From Tridacna crocea (lineage: Eukaryota > Mollusca > Bivalvia > Cardiida > Cardiidae), in contig OX031065.1 of the NCBI GenBank assembly GCA_943736015.1, positions 46,354,992-46,418,991 of the forward strand: a stretch of DNA of 64,000 nucleotides, given 5' to 3'. The notes below the pieces were generated by a model, which worked only from the letters and a program-made list of their open reading frames with translations, ran no database searches and was not told where the DNA came from. Positions 49,409 to 61,048 of this stretch are shown here, one piece after another (within the stretch, counting starts at the first letter, position 1; the number at the start of each line of letters is the position of its first letter). A program made the position numbers and the translations under genes.

Positions 49409-49820
49409 AGAATCTTCATTATCAGCTTCATTTCCAGTTCACAATTGACTATCGCCAGTGTTAAACAATGTCAAATATGGCAGAATTTGACCAAGATTTT
49501 GAGGAAGTAACGATTAGACTCAGCCTATTAAAATTTCTACAGATTTACTAGACTCTACAGCATTATTTTTTCTTAGAATTTCAACATATCGTCGATCTAC
49601 TTCTTAAACCTCGTAACAACAGCCTGTTTCAAGCTTCAGGTGGTATGTTTAAGAGGACAACCGAACATATAGACTGATCGGCTTTTATTACATAAATTGT
49701 ATCTGCATGTGTTAACCATTTTTTACAACAACGTAACTTGTAGATCTACTTGGCATGTGCTGACCTAATTTAAGTAATTGTTGAATATTAATGAGGGGGG
49801 TAGAGTTTAGGTACGCATTA
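49409..49820. other. Unassigned AT-rich stretch
   Basis: No coding signal or repeat recognised. Confidence 0.25.
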
Positions 49821-49821
49821 C

Positions 49822-50683
49822 GCAGTAAATCCAGATAACCATTAACACACTGATCAACGTGAGCCGCGGACACCATGTGTTCTCGGTACACCAGATCGGA
49901 TTTTCCATGGAAGAACCGGAGGTGGTGTAAGTATTTTCATTTTTATGGACCTGATTTACATAGATAGAAATGTTGATTTACAGCAATGTCAAGACGAATG
50001 ATTGATCTGTTTACATACATACTAGGGAATAATAATACAATCATCTAAGCGAGCTGTGGCTTTATGAGCAACGGGGGTCTTATTGTTTTGAAGTTTATTG
50101 CCGAATTTTGGACAAAATCCCAAACCATTGTTCATTTTACAAGTTTGTATGGTAAGATAAATGTATTCCCTAAAGGAACACAAAATTTCACTTAGAAATG
50201 TCTATCCAAAGCGAAGATACACGTTTTTGAATGGACCTGGGTAGAAGAAAATATGCTAACAAGACACCAATTTTATTTTCAATGTTTGCACATGGACACC
50301 TGATCAGAAAACGCTTGCGGTAACTGGACACCAACCTTTAAATCATCAATATTTCTGCCTGAAACTCGATGCATGGGCTGTATACGAAGACTATTTTTGT
50401 AAACATTATGTCACTACGGTCCATTACCTGATAAAGAGCATGTTCAACCCAATTTCATTACTTCTAGCACTTGCTTTTTTGAAATATTTTCAATATTACG
50501 GCAATTTACGAAGTAGACCTACGATGCTTGATCACAATTGACCGGTCATTGTCTCCAATGTTGGTGCAAGACATGTTCCTTGTTTACAGCGTTTCAGTTT
50601 TATGAATGTCGTATTAACCCATTACCAGGCAATTACGAGCTTTAATGTCCCTGGGAAAGATGGCTTAGAAAAACTTTGTCCCT
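49822..50683 (+). repeat. Left arm of an 860-bp inverted repeat
   Basis: Pairs with 52240-53100 at roughly 95 percent by eye. Landmarks: ACGTGAGCCGCGGACACCAT, GGACAAAATCCCAAACC, TTGTTTACAGCGTTTCAG. The inner end is a hairpin-MITE left terminus (TTAACCCATTACCAGGCAAT). Confidence 0.8.
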
Positions 50684-52239
50684 TTTAACTAATCCAAAGA
50701 ATTTGTAATTCGTGTTCATTACTTTGAGTCAAGAATTGGTCACACTGGCCAACGTATGTATACGTTGGATTGCCGGCTTTGACGTTAGATTGTAAATACA
50801 CCGCAAATGTTCAGTTCTTTCATTCTTGATGGTATTAAAACGTTTTAGTAGAACACGCTACATGCCTTTGAAAATTAATTATCTTCAAGGTAATGCATAA
50901 CACATATAGACATATTTGTAAACATTCGAGTACTGATAAAGAGGTGAATTTGTTTTTGAAATTTCTCAGCAACTTGATTACTGACATTTTTTTCACTTGA
51001 ACAATTTTCACTTTGAGTTTGATACTACCTCTCGATGCTCTAGAACCAACTAAAGATTTCTGCATGGATAAAAAGAGGGAACAGAATCAGGTTGAATTTA
51101 TATCGCTTAGAGGTACGTAGTGTGCTAGGAAATTATTAGAGAGGTTAATTGCAGCCATGGCAAATTACTAAATTAAATCTTTTCTGAAATTCGTCATTTA
51201 TAAAAACAAACCACGTCTGTATATCCTGTTTCGTTTTTTTTATTTCGCTTTATTTACAAAACTATGACGAAACAGACTGTGTATCATAACAATTACGCTC
51301 AAAGATATAGAATTAGCAAATTCTCTGGCAGTCTGAATTTCAAAATCACCACTGTTGGAGGGTCTGATGACCTCACCAATAAATTTCAGCGATACGAAAT
51401 ACAGTAAAACCTGGCATGTTGGCCACCTATATTAAGCAAGCAACCTAAATAAACAAGCATACATGTAGTTCCCGACAAATAGCAATGCACAGACATTCAT
51501 CTATATCAAGCCAGCACCTACATGTACCTTTGGCAAGCTCTTTCGACCGTCCCTTTGGTAATTGATTAATATAGGTTTAACTGTAACTATATCTGAGCAC
51601 TATAATGCTGCATTTCCAAGAACTATGTAAGTTTGTAACAATAAAAATTAATATCTCATATATCATGATCACCCAGCATATTGGATAAAATGAAACATCA
51701 GAGATCATCTGTGTTATTAAATACATGTACATACATTTATTATCAATGAATTTAAAGAGCTGCAAGTACTTCCGCTTTATGACACTAAGAGAAAATAAGC
51801 CCCACCAACAAAAGCCATGTTTTTCAACAGATCAAAATTTATTGAAGGAGTGTGATAGAAAACTACCCAATGCCAATCTCGTGATTGAGTTCTTTAGAGA
51901 GGACAAATTTTACAATTTTCACAACGCGCCGTACACGGAAAACAAGCTTCTTCCACATAAGCCATGTTTTTTAAAGGATCGAAGTATCTCGAAAGAAATT
52001 TATGGAATCATCCACGTTGATTTTTGTTGATTTCCACTTGGTGGTTTCTGAAGAGAAGTCTATTAAAGTTTTAGAAACAAACACGTAGACGAACAAACTC
52101 ACGTGCATGTAAATGTACGAAGAGTATAACGCCATTCTAACAGTTGGCCAAGCGGATTTGAAAATTATTTAAACTAAGAATCAGGCCAAATGTGGTAAAT
52201 AATGTACACACTGTATTAGTTAATAGGGGTTTTTCTTTA
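50684..52239. other. Spacer between the inverted-repeat arms
   Basis: 1.55 kb, AT-rich. 51780-52060 resembles the degenerate tandem repeat at 47-48.9 kb (AAAGCCATGTTTTTCAACAG, AAGCCATGTTTTTTAAAGGA). No gene seen. Confidence 0.4.
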
Positions 52240-53100
52240 TGGACAAAGTTTTTCTAAGCCATCTTTCCCAGGGACATTAAAGCTCGTAATTGCCTGGTAA
52301 TGGGTTAATACGCCATTCATAAAACTGAAACGCTGTAAACAAGGAACATGTTTTGCACCAACATTGGAGACAATGACCAGTCAATTGTGATCAAGCATCA
52401 TAGGTCTACTTCGTAAATTGCTGTAATATTGCAAATATTTCAAAAAAGCAAGTGCTAGAAGTAATGAAATTGAGTTGAACATGCTCTTTATCAGGTAATG
52501 GACCGTAGTGACATAATGTTTACAAAAATAGTCTTCGTACACAGCCCATGCATCGAGTTTCAGGCAGAAATATTAATGATTTAAAGGTTGGTGTCCAGTT
52601 ACCCCAAGCGTTTTCTGATCTGGTGTCCATGTGCATACATTGAAAATAAAATTGGTGTCTTGTTAGCATATTTTCCTCTACCCAGGTCCATTCAAAAGCG
52701 TATATCTTCGCTTTGGATAGACATTTCCAAGTGAAATTTTGTGTTCCTTTAGGGAATACATTTATCTTACTATACAAACTTGTAAAATGAACAATGGTTT
52801 GGGATTTTGTCCAAAATTCGGCAATAAACTTAAAACCAATAAGACTCCAGTTGCTCATAAAGCCACAGCTCGCTTAGATGATTGTATTATTATTCCTTAG
52901 TATGTATGTAAACAGATCAATCATTCGTCTTGACATTGCTGTAAATCAACATTTCTATCTAGGTAAATCAGGTCCATAAAAATGAAAATACTTTCACCAC
53001 CTCCGGTTCTTCCATGGAAAATCCGATCTGGTGTACCGAGAACACATGGTGTCCGCGGCTCACGTTGATCAGTGTGATTAACCTCCAGATAAACTGCGAC
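52240..53100 (-). repeat. Right arm of the 860-bp inverted repeat
   Basis: On the minus strand it holds a 112-codon frame (52858-52520) that the left arm interrupts with a stop (TAG for TGG), so the frame is not conserved between arms and probably not coding. Confidence 0.8.
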
Positions 53101-53274
53101 GTTTAAATGGTTAAATGATCAAAATAAACCTGCGTTGGGTAGTTTATGGAAGATAGACGGTCAAAAATTTTCAAATATGAGCGTTCTGATTGGATAGAAA
53201 AGTAGGACAAAGACTATGTTAAAAGGATTGTTGACGACGGACGACGCACGATGAACACAGGGTGATCCTAAAAG

Positions 53275-53385
53275 CTCCCCTTGAGCACGTTGTTCTAAGA
53301 TGAGCTTCGAGGACTGTGCAGGCTTATCCGATACGATACTCACCGCTAATGACCAAATGTCCTTTTTAGTGCGTTACAGAGCGGT
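53275..53385. mobile_element. Two-hairpin MITE, right-end fragment
   Basis: GTGCAGGCTTATCCGATACG and AATGTCCTTTTTAGTGCG match the right end of the family. Confidence 0.45.
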
Positions 53386-53527
53386 AATCATACACTAGAA
53401 CTGTACAGAGGTACACAGACACGTCAGATGGACTCCCGATCTGTTTCCTTTGAAATCCATTCATTCCAAATAGCTTGGACAGAATTTTTCTCCGTGTCAA
53501 GAAAATTTTATTCTTGTGTCTTTCAGT

Positions 53528-53756
53528 GAACTCTGTTACCAAACAACAACATTCTAGACCAGTCCACATTGAAAGCATTTGCAGATAACAAAATAAACGT
53601 GACCTAAGATTTGAGATTTATTTCAGGAAGGGAAGAAAACATTGTAGGAAAAGGAGAAAATGCTGGTTACCAGCATTTTCTCCTTTACCCACAATGTTTT
53701 CCTAAGGCTTCTTTCATAGGGGTGTTAAAAGTCGTCTGTGTGTGGTAATGGGTTAA
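53528..53756 (-). mobile_element. Hairpin TTAA MITE
   Basis: Full length; left arm TGTAGGAAAAGG, right arm CCTTTACCCACA. Confidence 0.8.
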
Positions 53757-53794
53757 ATTAAAAAAAAAAGTTTGTTTATAACGGCCTTCCATAA

Positions 53795-54030
53795 CTTCGG
53801 GGCCAGGCACTGGTAACTAAGTCGATTGCGCACAGGTCTTGAGCAGAGGGGATCGCTGGTTCTATCCTCGGCTAGGCCAATTCCTTTCCGAGGATTGATG
53901 ATACGAATCTCTCACCGCTACCCATTGTTTCGACAAAAGTTATGTGGGAAAGCAGCCAGTGTCTTGGAAAGACTATTGGAATACTGGTAAAAGAACTCCA
54001 GGGAAGCTGGAATAGGTGCACTAGCCGCCG
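53795..54030 (+). mobile_element. tRNA-derived SINE type III, third copy
   Basis: GGCACTGGTAACTAAGTCG, B-box CGCTGGTTCTATCCTCGG and the CCTTTCCGAGGATTGATGAT body; longer 3' end than the pair at 15.7/17 kb. Confidence 0.6.
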
Positions 54031-54157
54031 CGATGTAACTAAAATAAATTTTGAAAACGGCGTGAAACACGAGACAATCAATCAACATAACTTTTGTTCA
54101 AGTATAGCCATCGTCGTGAAACTTCCGATTCAAAACGAAGCTATTGGAATTTCGGTT

Positions 54158-54617
54158 TATTTCATCCTTTCCGGTAGGATATCAAGAAATAGCAGTGAAA
54201 ATATTTTGCGATCTTACACTGGTACCACCAGTGAAAATACCGATTTTCATGTTCTTGTTGGCTAGGTAAATTGCGCGTGCCTAACAATCAGATGGGAAAT
54301 AATGACGTCATATACCTTACATTTCTCGCGCTTGACGTAATATTGTAATGCGTTGCTATGCGGGAGGGGTACGCCACGGGGAATAACGGAAAAGAACTGT
54401 ACTGGATTTTGATAAAGCTCCTCCCAGAAAGGGTTAAAAGTATGAAATAAATAGAATATTTTTTTTTTTTTTTTTCGGTGAAAGATCGAAATTTATTACA
54501 TCTCATGAACACCATCGGTAATATTTTCACTCGTGGCTGCGCCACTGGTGAAAATATTACCGATGGTGTCCACTCGATGAAATAAATTTCGATCTTTCAC
54601 CGAAGAAGACAAATATC
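54158..54617 (+). mobile_element. Composite foldback element E, full copy
   Basis: About 460 bp: TTTCATCCTTTCCGGTAGG start, a small palindrome ACTGGTACCACCAGTGAAAA, then the terminal hairpin at 54477-54605 with CACTCGTGGCTGCGCCACTG at its tip. Confidence 0.75.
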
Positions 54618-54883
54618 CTCTATATCTTTTTCAGTATTTTACATTCGAAAACCAATCGCATCTTTTATTTAGATTTAGTTTATTAAGTATTCAGGCCTCT
54701 GGCCCAGTTAACAATGAACAATTAAACAACCCATATAATTAATGTCCCTCGAACAAAACATATCCAAAATACAATTAACGAATATACAACATTTGAAACA
54801 TCATGAACAAAAAACAAAACACATTAATTAGTCAAAAACCTGCATGCAAGGAAGAAAATCAAGCTAATCAAACTAACAGTTCT

Positions 54884-55267
54884 TTAACTCTTTACCACAC
54901 AATCCCGACTTTTCACGAATCTGAGAAAGAGGCCTTTGGAAAACATTGTTGGAAAAGGAGAAAATGCTGGTTACCAGCATTCTCTCCTTTTCCCACAATG
55001 TTTTCTTTCTTTCACAGTACAAAATTCAATTTTTGATTCACATTTATTTTGTCGTCTGCAAATGCTTTCAATTTCGACTATTCTAAAATTTTGTTGTTTG
55101 GTAAAGAGTTAACCCTTTACTAAACAATCCCCAGTTTTAAGACCCAGAGAAAGAAGGCTTTTGAAAACACTGTGGGAAAAGGAGAAAATGCTGGTAGCCA
55201 GGATTTTCGCCTTTTCCCACAATGTTTTCTACTCTTTCGAAGTTTTCTACTCTTTCAAAACTGTTAG
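54884..55267 (+). mobile_element. Two hairpin MITEs in tandem sharing a TTAA
   Basis: 54884-55112 full length; 55109-55267 lacks its right third. Same orientation. Confidence 0.75.
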
Positions 55268-55328
55268 AGTTGCATTACAGTAGCAGATGATATCAAATAA
55301 AAAGCACCCTTTTTGAATATTCAAACTT

Positions 55329-55660
55329 AAACTCTTTACAGCACAACCCTGATCTTTAACAACACTGAAAGGGAGGACTTTAGAACACATTGTGAAAGAA
55401 AGAGAAAATGCTGAATACCATGAGTTTCCCTTCCATACCTTCCGAAACACCCGATAAAATTTTAGACAAGTCCAAATTGAAAAGTATTTGCAGACGATAA
55501 TTTTATCTATTTTGCCTGTGAAATTGAAATTCGTTTTCGGAAGGATAGAAAACGTTGTAGGAAAAGCAGAAAAAGCATTTTATCCTTTTTCTACAATGTT
55601 TTTAAAAGTTCTCTTTCCCAGGGTAGTAAACAAAGTCGGGATCGCTTGGTAAAGGGTTAA
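55329..55660. mobile_element. Two degraded hairpin MITEs facing each other
   Basis: 55329-55440 forward remnant; 55449-55660 reverse, ending GGTAAAGGGTTAA. Confidence 0.6.
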
Positions 55661-55724
55661 AAGTAGACTTATTCTTAGATTTCCACCACCACTGAAAATC
55701 ATTTTGCTCATAGGCCAGTATCAG

Positions 55725-55805
55725 GTAAAGGAAAAAATGTAGACCTAAGATCAGATTGCATGTTCTGTACAGTCTGATCTTGATTTTAACCGTCCGCAAG
55801 AGATA
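55725..55805. repeat. GATCAG palindrome
   Basis: AAGATCAGATTGCATGTTCT and GTACAGTCTGATCTTGATTT. Confidence 0.6.
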
Positions 55806-55854
55806 TTCACATCGCCACTGACATTGACAGAGTACACGCATGAACACTATAGAC

Positions 55855-56765
55855 AAAACAAGAGGGCCATGATAGCCCTTTATCGCCCGAATTACTAATG
55901 AGTAGTAATCCAATGTGTCAAACGTTACAACATTTGGCAAATTGGTTTCTAATTTGAGCACATACAAAGGGATAAATTTGGTAGCCCTAGGTATTATGGT
56001 AAGTAACAAGAAGATTTCTAAACTCTTCACTATATGCCACGTAATATACTTGTGACCCATGGGGCAGGGCCAATTTTTACCCCCAGGGCTACAATTTGCC
56101 CCTGTCACCTTGGTTGAGGACCACTGGATAAACCTACATGGAAAATTTGGTAACCAAAGGCCTTATGGCAAGGTATGAGAATATTTTTGAAGTTTTCTCA
56201 ATGTAAGCCCATATAAAAATCGGGATCCCCGAGGCTGGGCCAAATTTGACCCCAAAATTATAATTTTAGGCCGTCTTTGTAGGGGACCTAGATAATACTA
56301 CATGGGTTACTTGGTAGACCTAGGCGTTATGGCTATGTACAGGAAGATTTCTAAATTTTTCACAGTTATAGCCCATGTAAACTTGTGGTGCCCAAGACGG
56401 TGCCACTTTTGACCCCTGGGCTATATAATTTGAAAAAAAAAAAAAAAAATAAAAAATAAATAAATCTACAATCCAAATTTCCTAGCCCTAGGACTTATGG
56501 TTTCTGACAAGAATATTTTCAAAGATTTTCATTATTTTTCACTTTTGTTGCCATGGCAATCAGAATTTTTGAAGGGGTCAGATTCCTTCAACACTCTGAA
56601 GAGGACCATGGCAGGATCATTACTGTGAAGTTTCATCAAATTTGTATCGTTAGTTTCAGAGATGTATGAAACAAAAGTTAAGGCACGGACGGACAGACAC
56701 TCGCACGCACTACGTACACCAGGCTATGACATGAGCCCACTGGCCTTCGACCAGTGGAGCTAAAA
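55855..56765 (+). mobile_element. AGGGCCATGATAGCCC element
   Basis: AAGAGGGCCATGATAGCCCT head; repeated TTGACCCC-GGGCTATAATTT phrases; tail CACGGACGGACAGACAC and CCAGTGGAGCTAAAAATA. I recall this head/tail pair from bivalve genomes; it may be a LINE-dependent 3' end. No reverse transcriptase frame. Confidence 0.55.
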
Positions 56766-56904
56766 ATAGGTTAAATTGCGGGCGGCATCGATCAAGACTG
56801 GACTGCAAAGAACATGCAACCCGATCTGCGACCTGTACTGCCGTCTTGCATAGGCAAGCCATAGGGCAAAGGAGAAGAAAATTTCAGGTTTCAGTGAATT
56901 GCAA

Positions 56905-57133
56905 TTAATCCAATACCACGCAATCCCTACTTTTGACGACACTGAAAAAATTGCACTTAGAAAACATTGTGGGAAAAGGAGAAAATGCTGGTAACTAACA
57001 TTTTCTCCTTTTCCCACAGGGTTTTTTACTTTTCACAAAACAAATTTCAAATTTTCAGTCACTTTTAGTTTTTGGTCTGCAAATGCAAATCGATTTGGAC
57101 ACACCTAAAATTTTGTCGTTTGGTTACGAGTTG
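56905..57133 (+). mobile_element. Hairpin TTAA MITE
   Basis: Full length; right TTAA worn to TTGA, core GGTAACTAAC. Confidence 0.75.
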
Positions 57134-57402
57134 AAGCCGTCGTAGAAATATGTATTTACATACATGTATATTTGCTACTGGGAGGATTAATTTTCCTGTT
57201 CAGTATTTTCTGAAAAAGTACAAAAAAAAAAAATAAATAACAAAACGAAATCAGCAAAACAAAATGTTAGAAAAAAACAACAACAATGAAATCAAATGCA
57301 CTTCTATAAATCAGGCACTTTTGCCTGGTTTCTTAAAAAAAAAAAAAAAAAAACTCATGTCTTTCATCTTACTCAAATCTACAAACGGTCTCCGGTTCTG
57401 AC

Positions 57403-57632
57403 TTAACTCTTTACCACACAATCCCTACTTTTAACGACCCTAAGAAAGAAGCCTTTTGAAAACGTTGTGAGAAAAGGAGAAAATGCTGGTAACCAGCATT
57501 TTCTCCTTTTCCCACAATGTTTTCTACCCTCCCAGAAGAAATTTCAATTTTCGAGCCACGTTAATTTTGTCGTCTGCAAATGCTTTGGATTTGGACCTGT
57601 CTAAGATTTTTGCCGTTTGCTAAAAGAGTTAA
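57403..57632 (+). mobile_element. Hairpin TTAA MITE
   Basis: Full length, palindrome nearly perfect with GTTGTGAG left. Confidence 0.85.
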
Positions 57633-57699
57633 AAGTGAGTGCATTATTTGAGACGCTTTTCACTTACATGAATATGAACATAAAAGTTTGCAACAAATG

Positions 57700-57865
57700 C
57701 ATAGCTTAAATACAAACTGCACCTAGCGGAACTCGAACCGATGGCGGACAAATATCCTCGTTTTTCGAGGTTTTAAAGACCAACACCACAACCACTGATC
57801 CAACCAGTTATCTCTCCAATGTCGATGCTTAGGTATTGTATTTAAATCGGGTCAAAGCATGAGGG
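57700..57865 (-). mobile_element. tRNA-derived SINE type II, third copy
   Basis: Minus strand: TGGATCAGTGGTTGTGGTG (A-box), ATCGGTTCGAGTTCCGC (B-box), GTATTTAAGCTATGCATTTG body. Confidence 0.6.
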
Positions 57866-57883
57866 AGTGGGTCTCCCGTAACA

Positions 57884-58880
57884 ACATGAACAGACTTTAG
57901 TAATGTTCTCAACTGCAGAAATGCAATTCACTAACATGAACAGACTTGACTATCGTTTTCAAAACCAGAGACGCAATCACTTACATGAACTAACTTCAGT
58001 AACGTTCTCAAATCCAGAGATGCAATTCTCTAACATCAACAGACTTGACTATCGTTTTCAAAACCAGAGACGCAATTCACTTACATGAATTAACTTCAGT
58101 AACGTTCTCAGATCCAGAGATGCAATTCTCTAACATGAGCGGACTTAAATTACCTTTTCAGATCCAGAGAATCAATGATTTACATAAACGGACTTTAGTA
58201 ACGTTCTCATATCCGGGGACGCAATTCCGACTAACATGAGTGGACTTAAGTAATGTTTTCAAATCCAGAGACGTAATTCACTAATATGAGCAGACTTCTT
58301 TTCGTTACGTTCTCCAATCCAGAGATGCAATTCACTTACATGAGTGGACTTAAGTAATGTTTTCAAATCCAGAGACGCAATTCAATAACATGAGCAGACT
58401 TTTCGTTACGTTTTCAAATCCGGAGACGCAATTCACTTGAAAACGTGAACGGACTTTATTAACGTTCTCAAATCAGGAGACGCAATTCACTTGTAAACGT
58501 GAACGGACTTCAGTAACGTTCTCAAGTTCGGGGAGGCAATTCACTTGTAAACGTGAATGGACTTCAGTAACGTTCTCAAATTCGGGGAGGCAATTCACTT
58601 ACATGAATAGACTTTGGTAACGTTTCAAATCCGGAGACGCAATTCACTAACATGAACAGCCTTTAGCAAGGATTTCAAATCCAGAGATGCAATTCAATAA
58701 CTGTAACATGAATAGTTTTTAGTAACGTTCTGAAATCTAGGATCTCAAATCCAGAGACAAAATTCACTAACTGTAACATGAATATTTTTAGTAACCTTCT
58801 GAAATCTAGGATCTCAAATCCAGAGACGCAATTCACTAACTGTAACATGAATAGTTTTTAGTAGCGTTCTGAAATCTAGA
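57884..58880 (+). repeat. 50-bp satellite, about 20 units
   Basis: Unit AACATGAACAGACTTTAGTA plus ACGTTCTCAAATCCAGAGAC and GCAATTCACT. Later units insert TGTAA or GAAAACG, and the last three form a longer higher-order unit of about 65-75 bp with ATCTAGGATCTCAAATC. Confidence 0.85.
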
Positions 58881-58919
58881 GCTCGCACTGTGGTGCCAAC
58901 TGTATAACAGTTAACCGAC

Positions 58920-59130
58920 TTAACTCTTTACCAAACACCATTTTTATTTGACCAAATTGAAAGCACCTGCAAACAACAAATAAAATCTCGGTGATTTAAT
59001 TTCCGACTTTGATAGAGAATAAAATATTGTAGGAAAAGAAGAAAATACTTACTAGCGTTTTTTCATTTTCCTACAATCTTTTCTACAGGCTTCTTTCTCG
59101 AGTTCGTTAAAATTCGGGATCGTCTGGTAA
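58920..59130 (-). mobile_element. Hairpin TTAA MITE, diverged
   Basis: TTAACTCTTTACCAAACACC start; arms GTAGGAAAAGAAG and TTTCATTTTCCTAC. Confidence 0.6.
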
Positions 59131-59487
59131 GTCATGCCCATTATTTGCCGAGCTGAGTCTAAAACGTTGTGTTAGCTCGGGATTTGAGATAGTTATTATC
59201 GTCTGTTCATTGTTATTGAAATGTGTCATGAATTAAACGTAAGTAATAAAATAAGTCTCTTAGTGGATTTTAGCGAAATATGACAAGTTTTTTTTTTATC
59301 GAGAAATCGCATCCTGAGTCTTGACTTGTACCCTGACATATGCTGCTGAAGAAAAAAAAAACAAACAATAACAATATAAAGATAGACCCGCATTTGTGTC
59401 AACCCGCATTTGTGTATCATGACCTTAGTCAATAATCTCAAGTTCCTTTAATTCAACGTGACCATTCTTTTTCAATGTGGATAAGTG
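59131..59487. other. 3' flank of the epimerase gene
   Basis: Should contain the 3' UTR (minus strand). No AATAAA recognised within 250 bases of the stop. Confidence 0.35.
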
Positions 59488-60420
59488 TTAAACATTTTTA
59501 TATTTGCCCAGTTCTAACGAATTGATATATGGTAGAACTTTTAGCATATCTTGGATTCCTTCTTCCACTGTAATGGTTGACTGATATCCTAGTTTCCTTA
59601 TTTTAGCGTAGGACACTTCGTAATCTCGTTTATCCCGATCTACCCCAGAGTCGGATTCAGTAATAATACATCCATCAACAAGACTTTGAATGGTCTGAGC
59701 AACCTGTGACTTTGTCATGTTCATTTTCTCATCACCGACATTGTAAGCCTGACCTTTCATTTCATCAGCGTTCTCTAATGCGAAGATGAAAGCATTAGCA
59801 GCGTCCTTTACGTGCAAGAAGGTTCGACGAAAACCGCCTTCATAAAGATCAAATTCTTTTTCGGTCAGTCCTTTAAAAGTGAGATCGTTAATCAGTAGGT
59901 CAAGGCGTAACCTTGGGGATAAACCAAATACAGTTGCAAGGCGAAGAGCAATTCCTCCCACATCCAGGACGGCTATTTCACCTTCCGCCTTGCTGCTTCC
60001 ATATAAAGTAAGTGGACTGATATCTGTTTCTTCGGTACATATACCGTCAACTGCACCGTAACAGGAACCAGTGCTGGCATAGACTAAAACTTGGTCCGGT
60101 CTTTTCAGATTGGCAACGTTTTTGGTCCCGATGATGTTTGTATTGATGGCAAGCTCTGGACATTTATCACAAGCTGGGTAGCCAACAATAGCGGCTAGGT
60201 GTACTATTGCGTCTTTGTCATACATGGCCAGTGCAAGAGACTCTTTATCTCTGACGTCACCACGCACAATGTGAAGATTTGGATGTTGTGCAAAAGAGAG
60301 CAGGGAGCCAATTCCCCAGTTAAAGATGTCGTAGACGGTGACGTCATAACATTTCTCCAGTAGAAGTGGAATCATGGTTGAACCAAGATAACCAGCGCCA
60401 CCTGTTACCAATACTCTCAT
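59488..60420 (-). CDS. NAD-dependent epimerase/dehydratase (extended SDR), single exon
   Basis: An uninterrupted 310-residue frame from ATG at 60420 to TAA at 59490-59488. The NAD-binding Rossmann motif is TGGAGYLG at residues 6-13, the GDVRD turn is at 54-58, HLAA at 74-77, the catalytic serine/threonine region YASTGS at 114-119, and the catalytic YGSSK at 140-144. Length and motif spacing fit the extended SDR family (UDP-glucose 4-epimerase and dTDP-glucose dehydratase relatives). Those enzymes oxidise and rearrange nucleotide sugars using bound NAD; the exact substrate cannot be told. It is cytosolic by absence of a signal peptide. A longer reading exists upstream to 60567, but TTTCAG just before 60440 looks like a 5' UTR splice acceptor and MRVLVTGG is the natural start. 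An intronless body in an intron-rich genome could mean retroposition or transfer from bacteria; neither is proven. Confidence 0.88.
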   Translation of the reverse strand: MRVLVTGGAGYLGSTMIPLLLEKCYDVTVYDIFNWGIGSLLSFAQHPNLHIVRGDVRDKESLALAMYDKDAIVHLAAIVGYPACDKCPELAINTNIIGTKNVANLKRPDQVLVYASTGSCYGAVDGICTEETDISPLTLYGSSKAEGEIAVLDVGGIALRLATVFGLSPRLRLDLLINDLTFKGLTEKEFDLYEGGFRRTFLHVKDAANAFIFALENADEMKGQAYNVGDEKMNMTKSQVAQTIQSLVDGCIITESDSGVDRDKRDYEVSYAKIRKLGYQSTITVEEGIQDMLKVLPYINSLELGKYKNV

Positions 60421-60524
60421 GATGATACGCTCTTCTACAACTGAAATGACAGATAAACAGAAATTGGAAATGGTCAGTTTTATTTTGTAATAATCTTGTA
60501 AATGCTGCAATTGTGATACTGTAG

Positions 60525-60552
<28 letters not shown>
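60525..60552. repeat. (TAA)n microsatellite upstream of the epimerase
   Basis: Nine TAA units, about 110 bp upstream of the start codon, probably inside a 5' intron. Confidence 0.85.
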
Positions 60553-60555
<3 letters not shown>

Positions 60556-60811
60556 ATTTGAAAGCATTGTACTTAGTTGCCAACCATAAACAGTGCAGGT
60601 GCCGTTATGCGTGTGGATTTATCATGCTCACAGTCATTTATATACTTTTAAAAAGTACGATTTGAATCTAAATGGGTTTTTAACACCCGCATTGTTGATT
60701 TGATCGCTACTTGGCTTTGGTGAAACAAAAATGAGGAGCACCATTTGGAGACTGTGTATTGGCCAACTCGAAATTTAGACTGAAAGCGCAAAAAAGTAAT
60801 CCTAAATAAAC

Positions 60812-61048
60812 TTAACTCTTTACCAAACGACAAAATATTTGGCTTATCCAAATCGAAAGCATTGGCAGACGACAGGGAAAAAGTGACTGAAAATTTAAAA
60901 TTTGTTTTGTAAGGGTAGGAAACACTATGGGTAAAGGAGAAAATGCCGGTTACCAACATTTTTTTCCCTCTTCGCTCAGTGTTTTTTAAAGGCTTCTTTC
61001 TCAGGGTCGTCAAAAGTAGGCCCCAGGGATTGTGTGGTAATGGGTAGA
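60812..61048 (-). mobile_element. Hairpin TTAA MITE, worn palindrome
   Basis: TTAACTCTTTACCAAACGAC start; the right end GGTAATGGGTAGAC has lost the TTAA. Confidence 0.75.

Noticed and set aside
52520..52858. 112-codon minus-strand frame in an inverted-repeat arm
   Set aside because: The other arm, nearly identical in sequence, has an in-frame stop and no sign of codon conservation.
13715..57865. tRNA-like A- and B-box pairs that could be called tRNA genes
   Set aside because: No acceptor stem closes around any of them, they continue into conserved non-tRNA bodies, and they recur as repeats; they are SINE heads.
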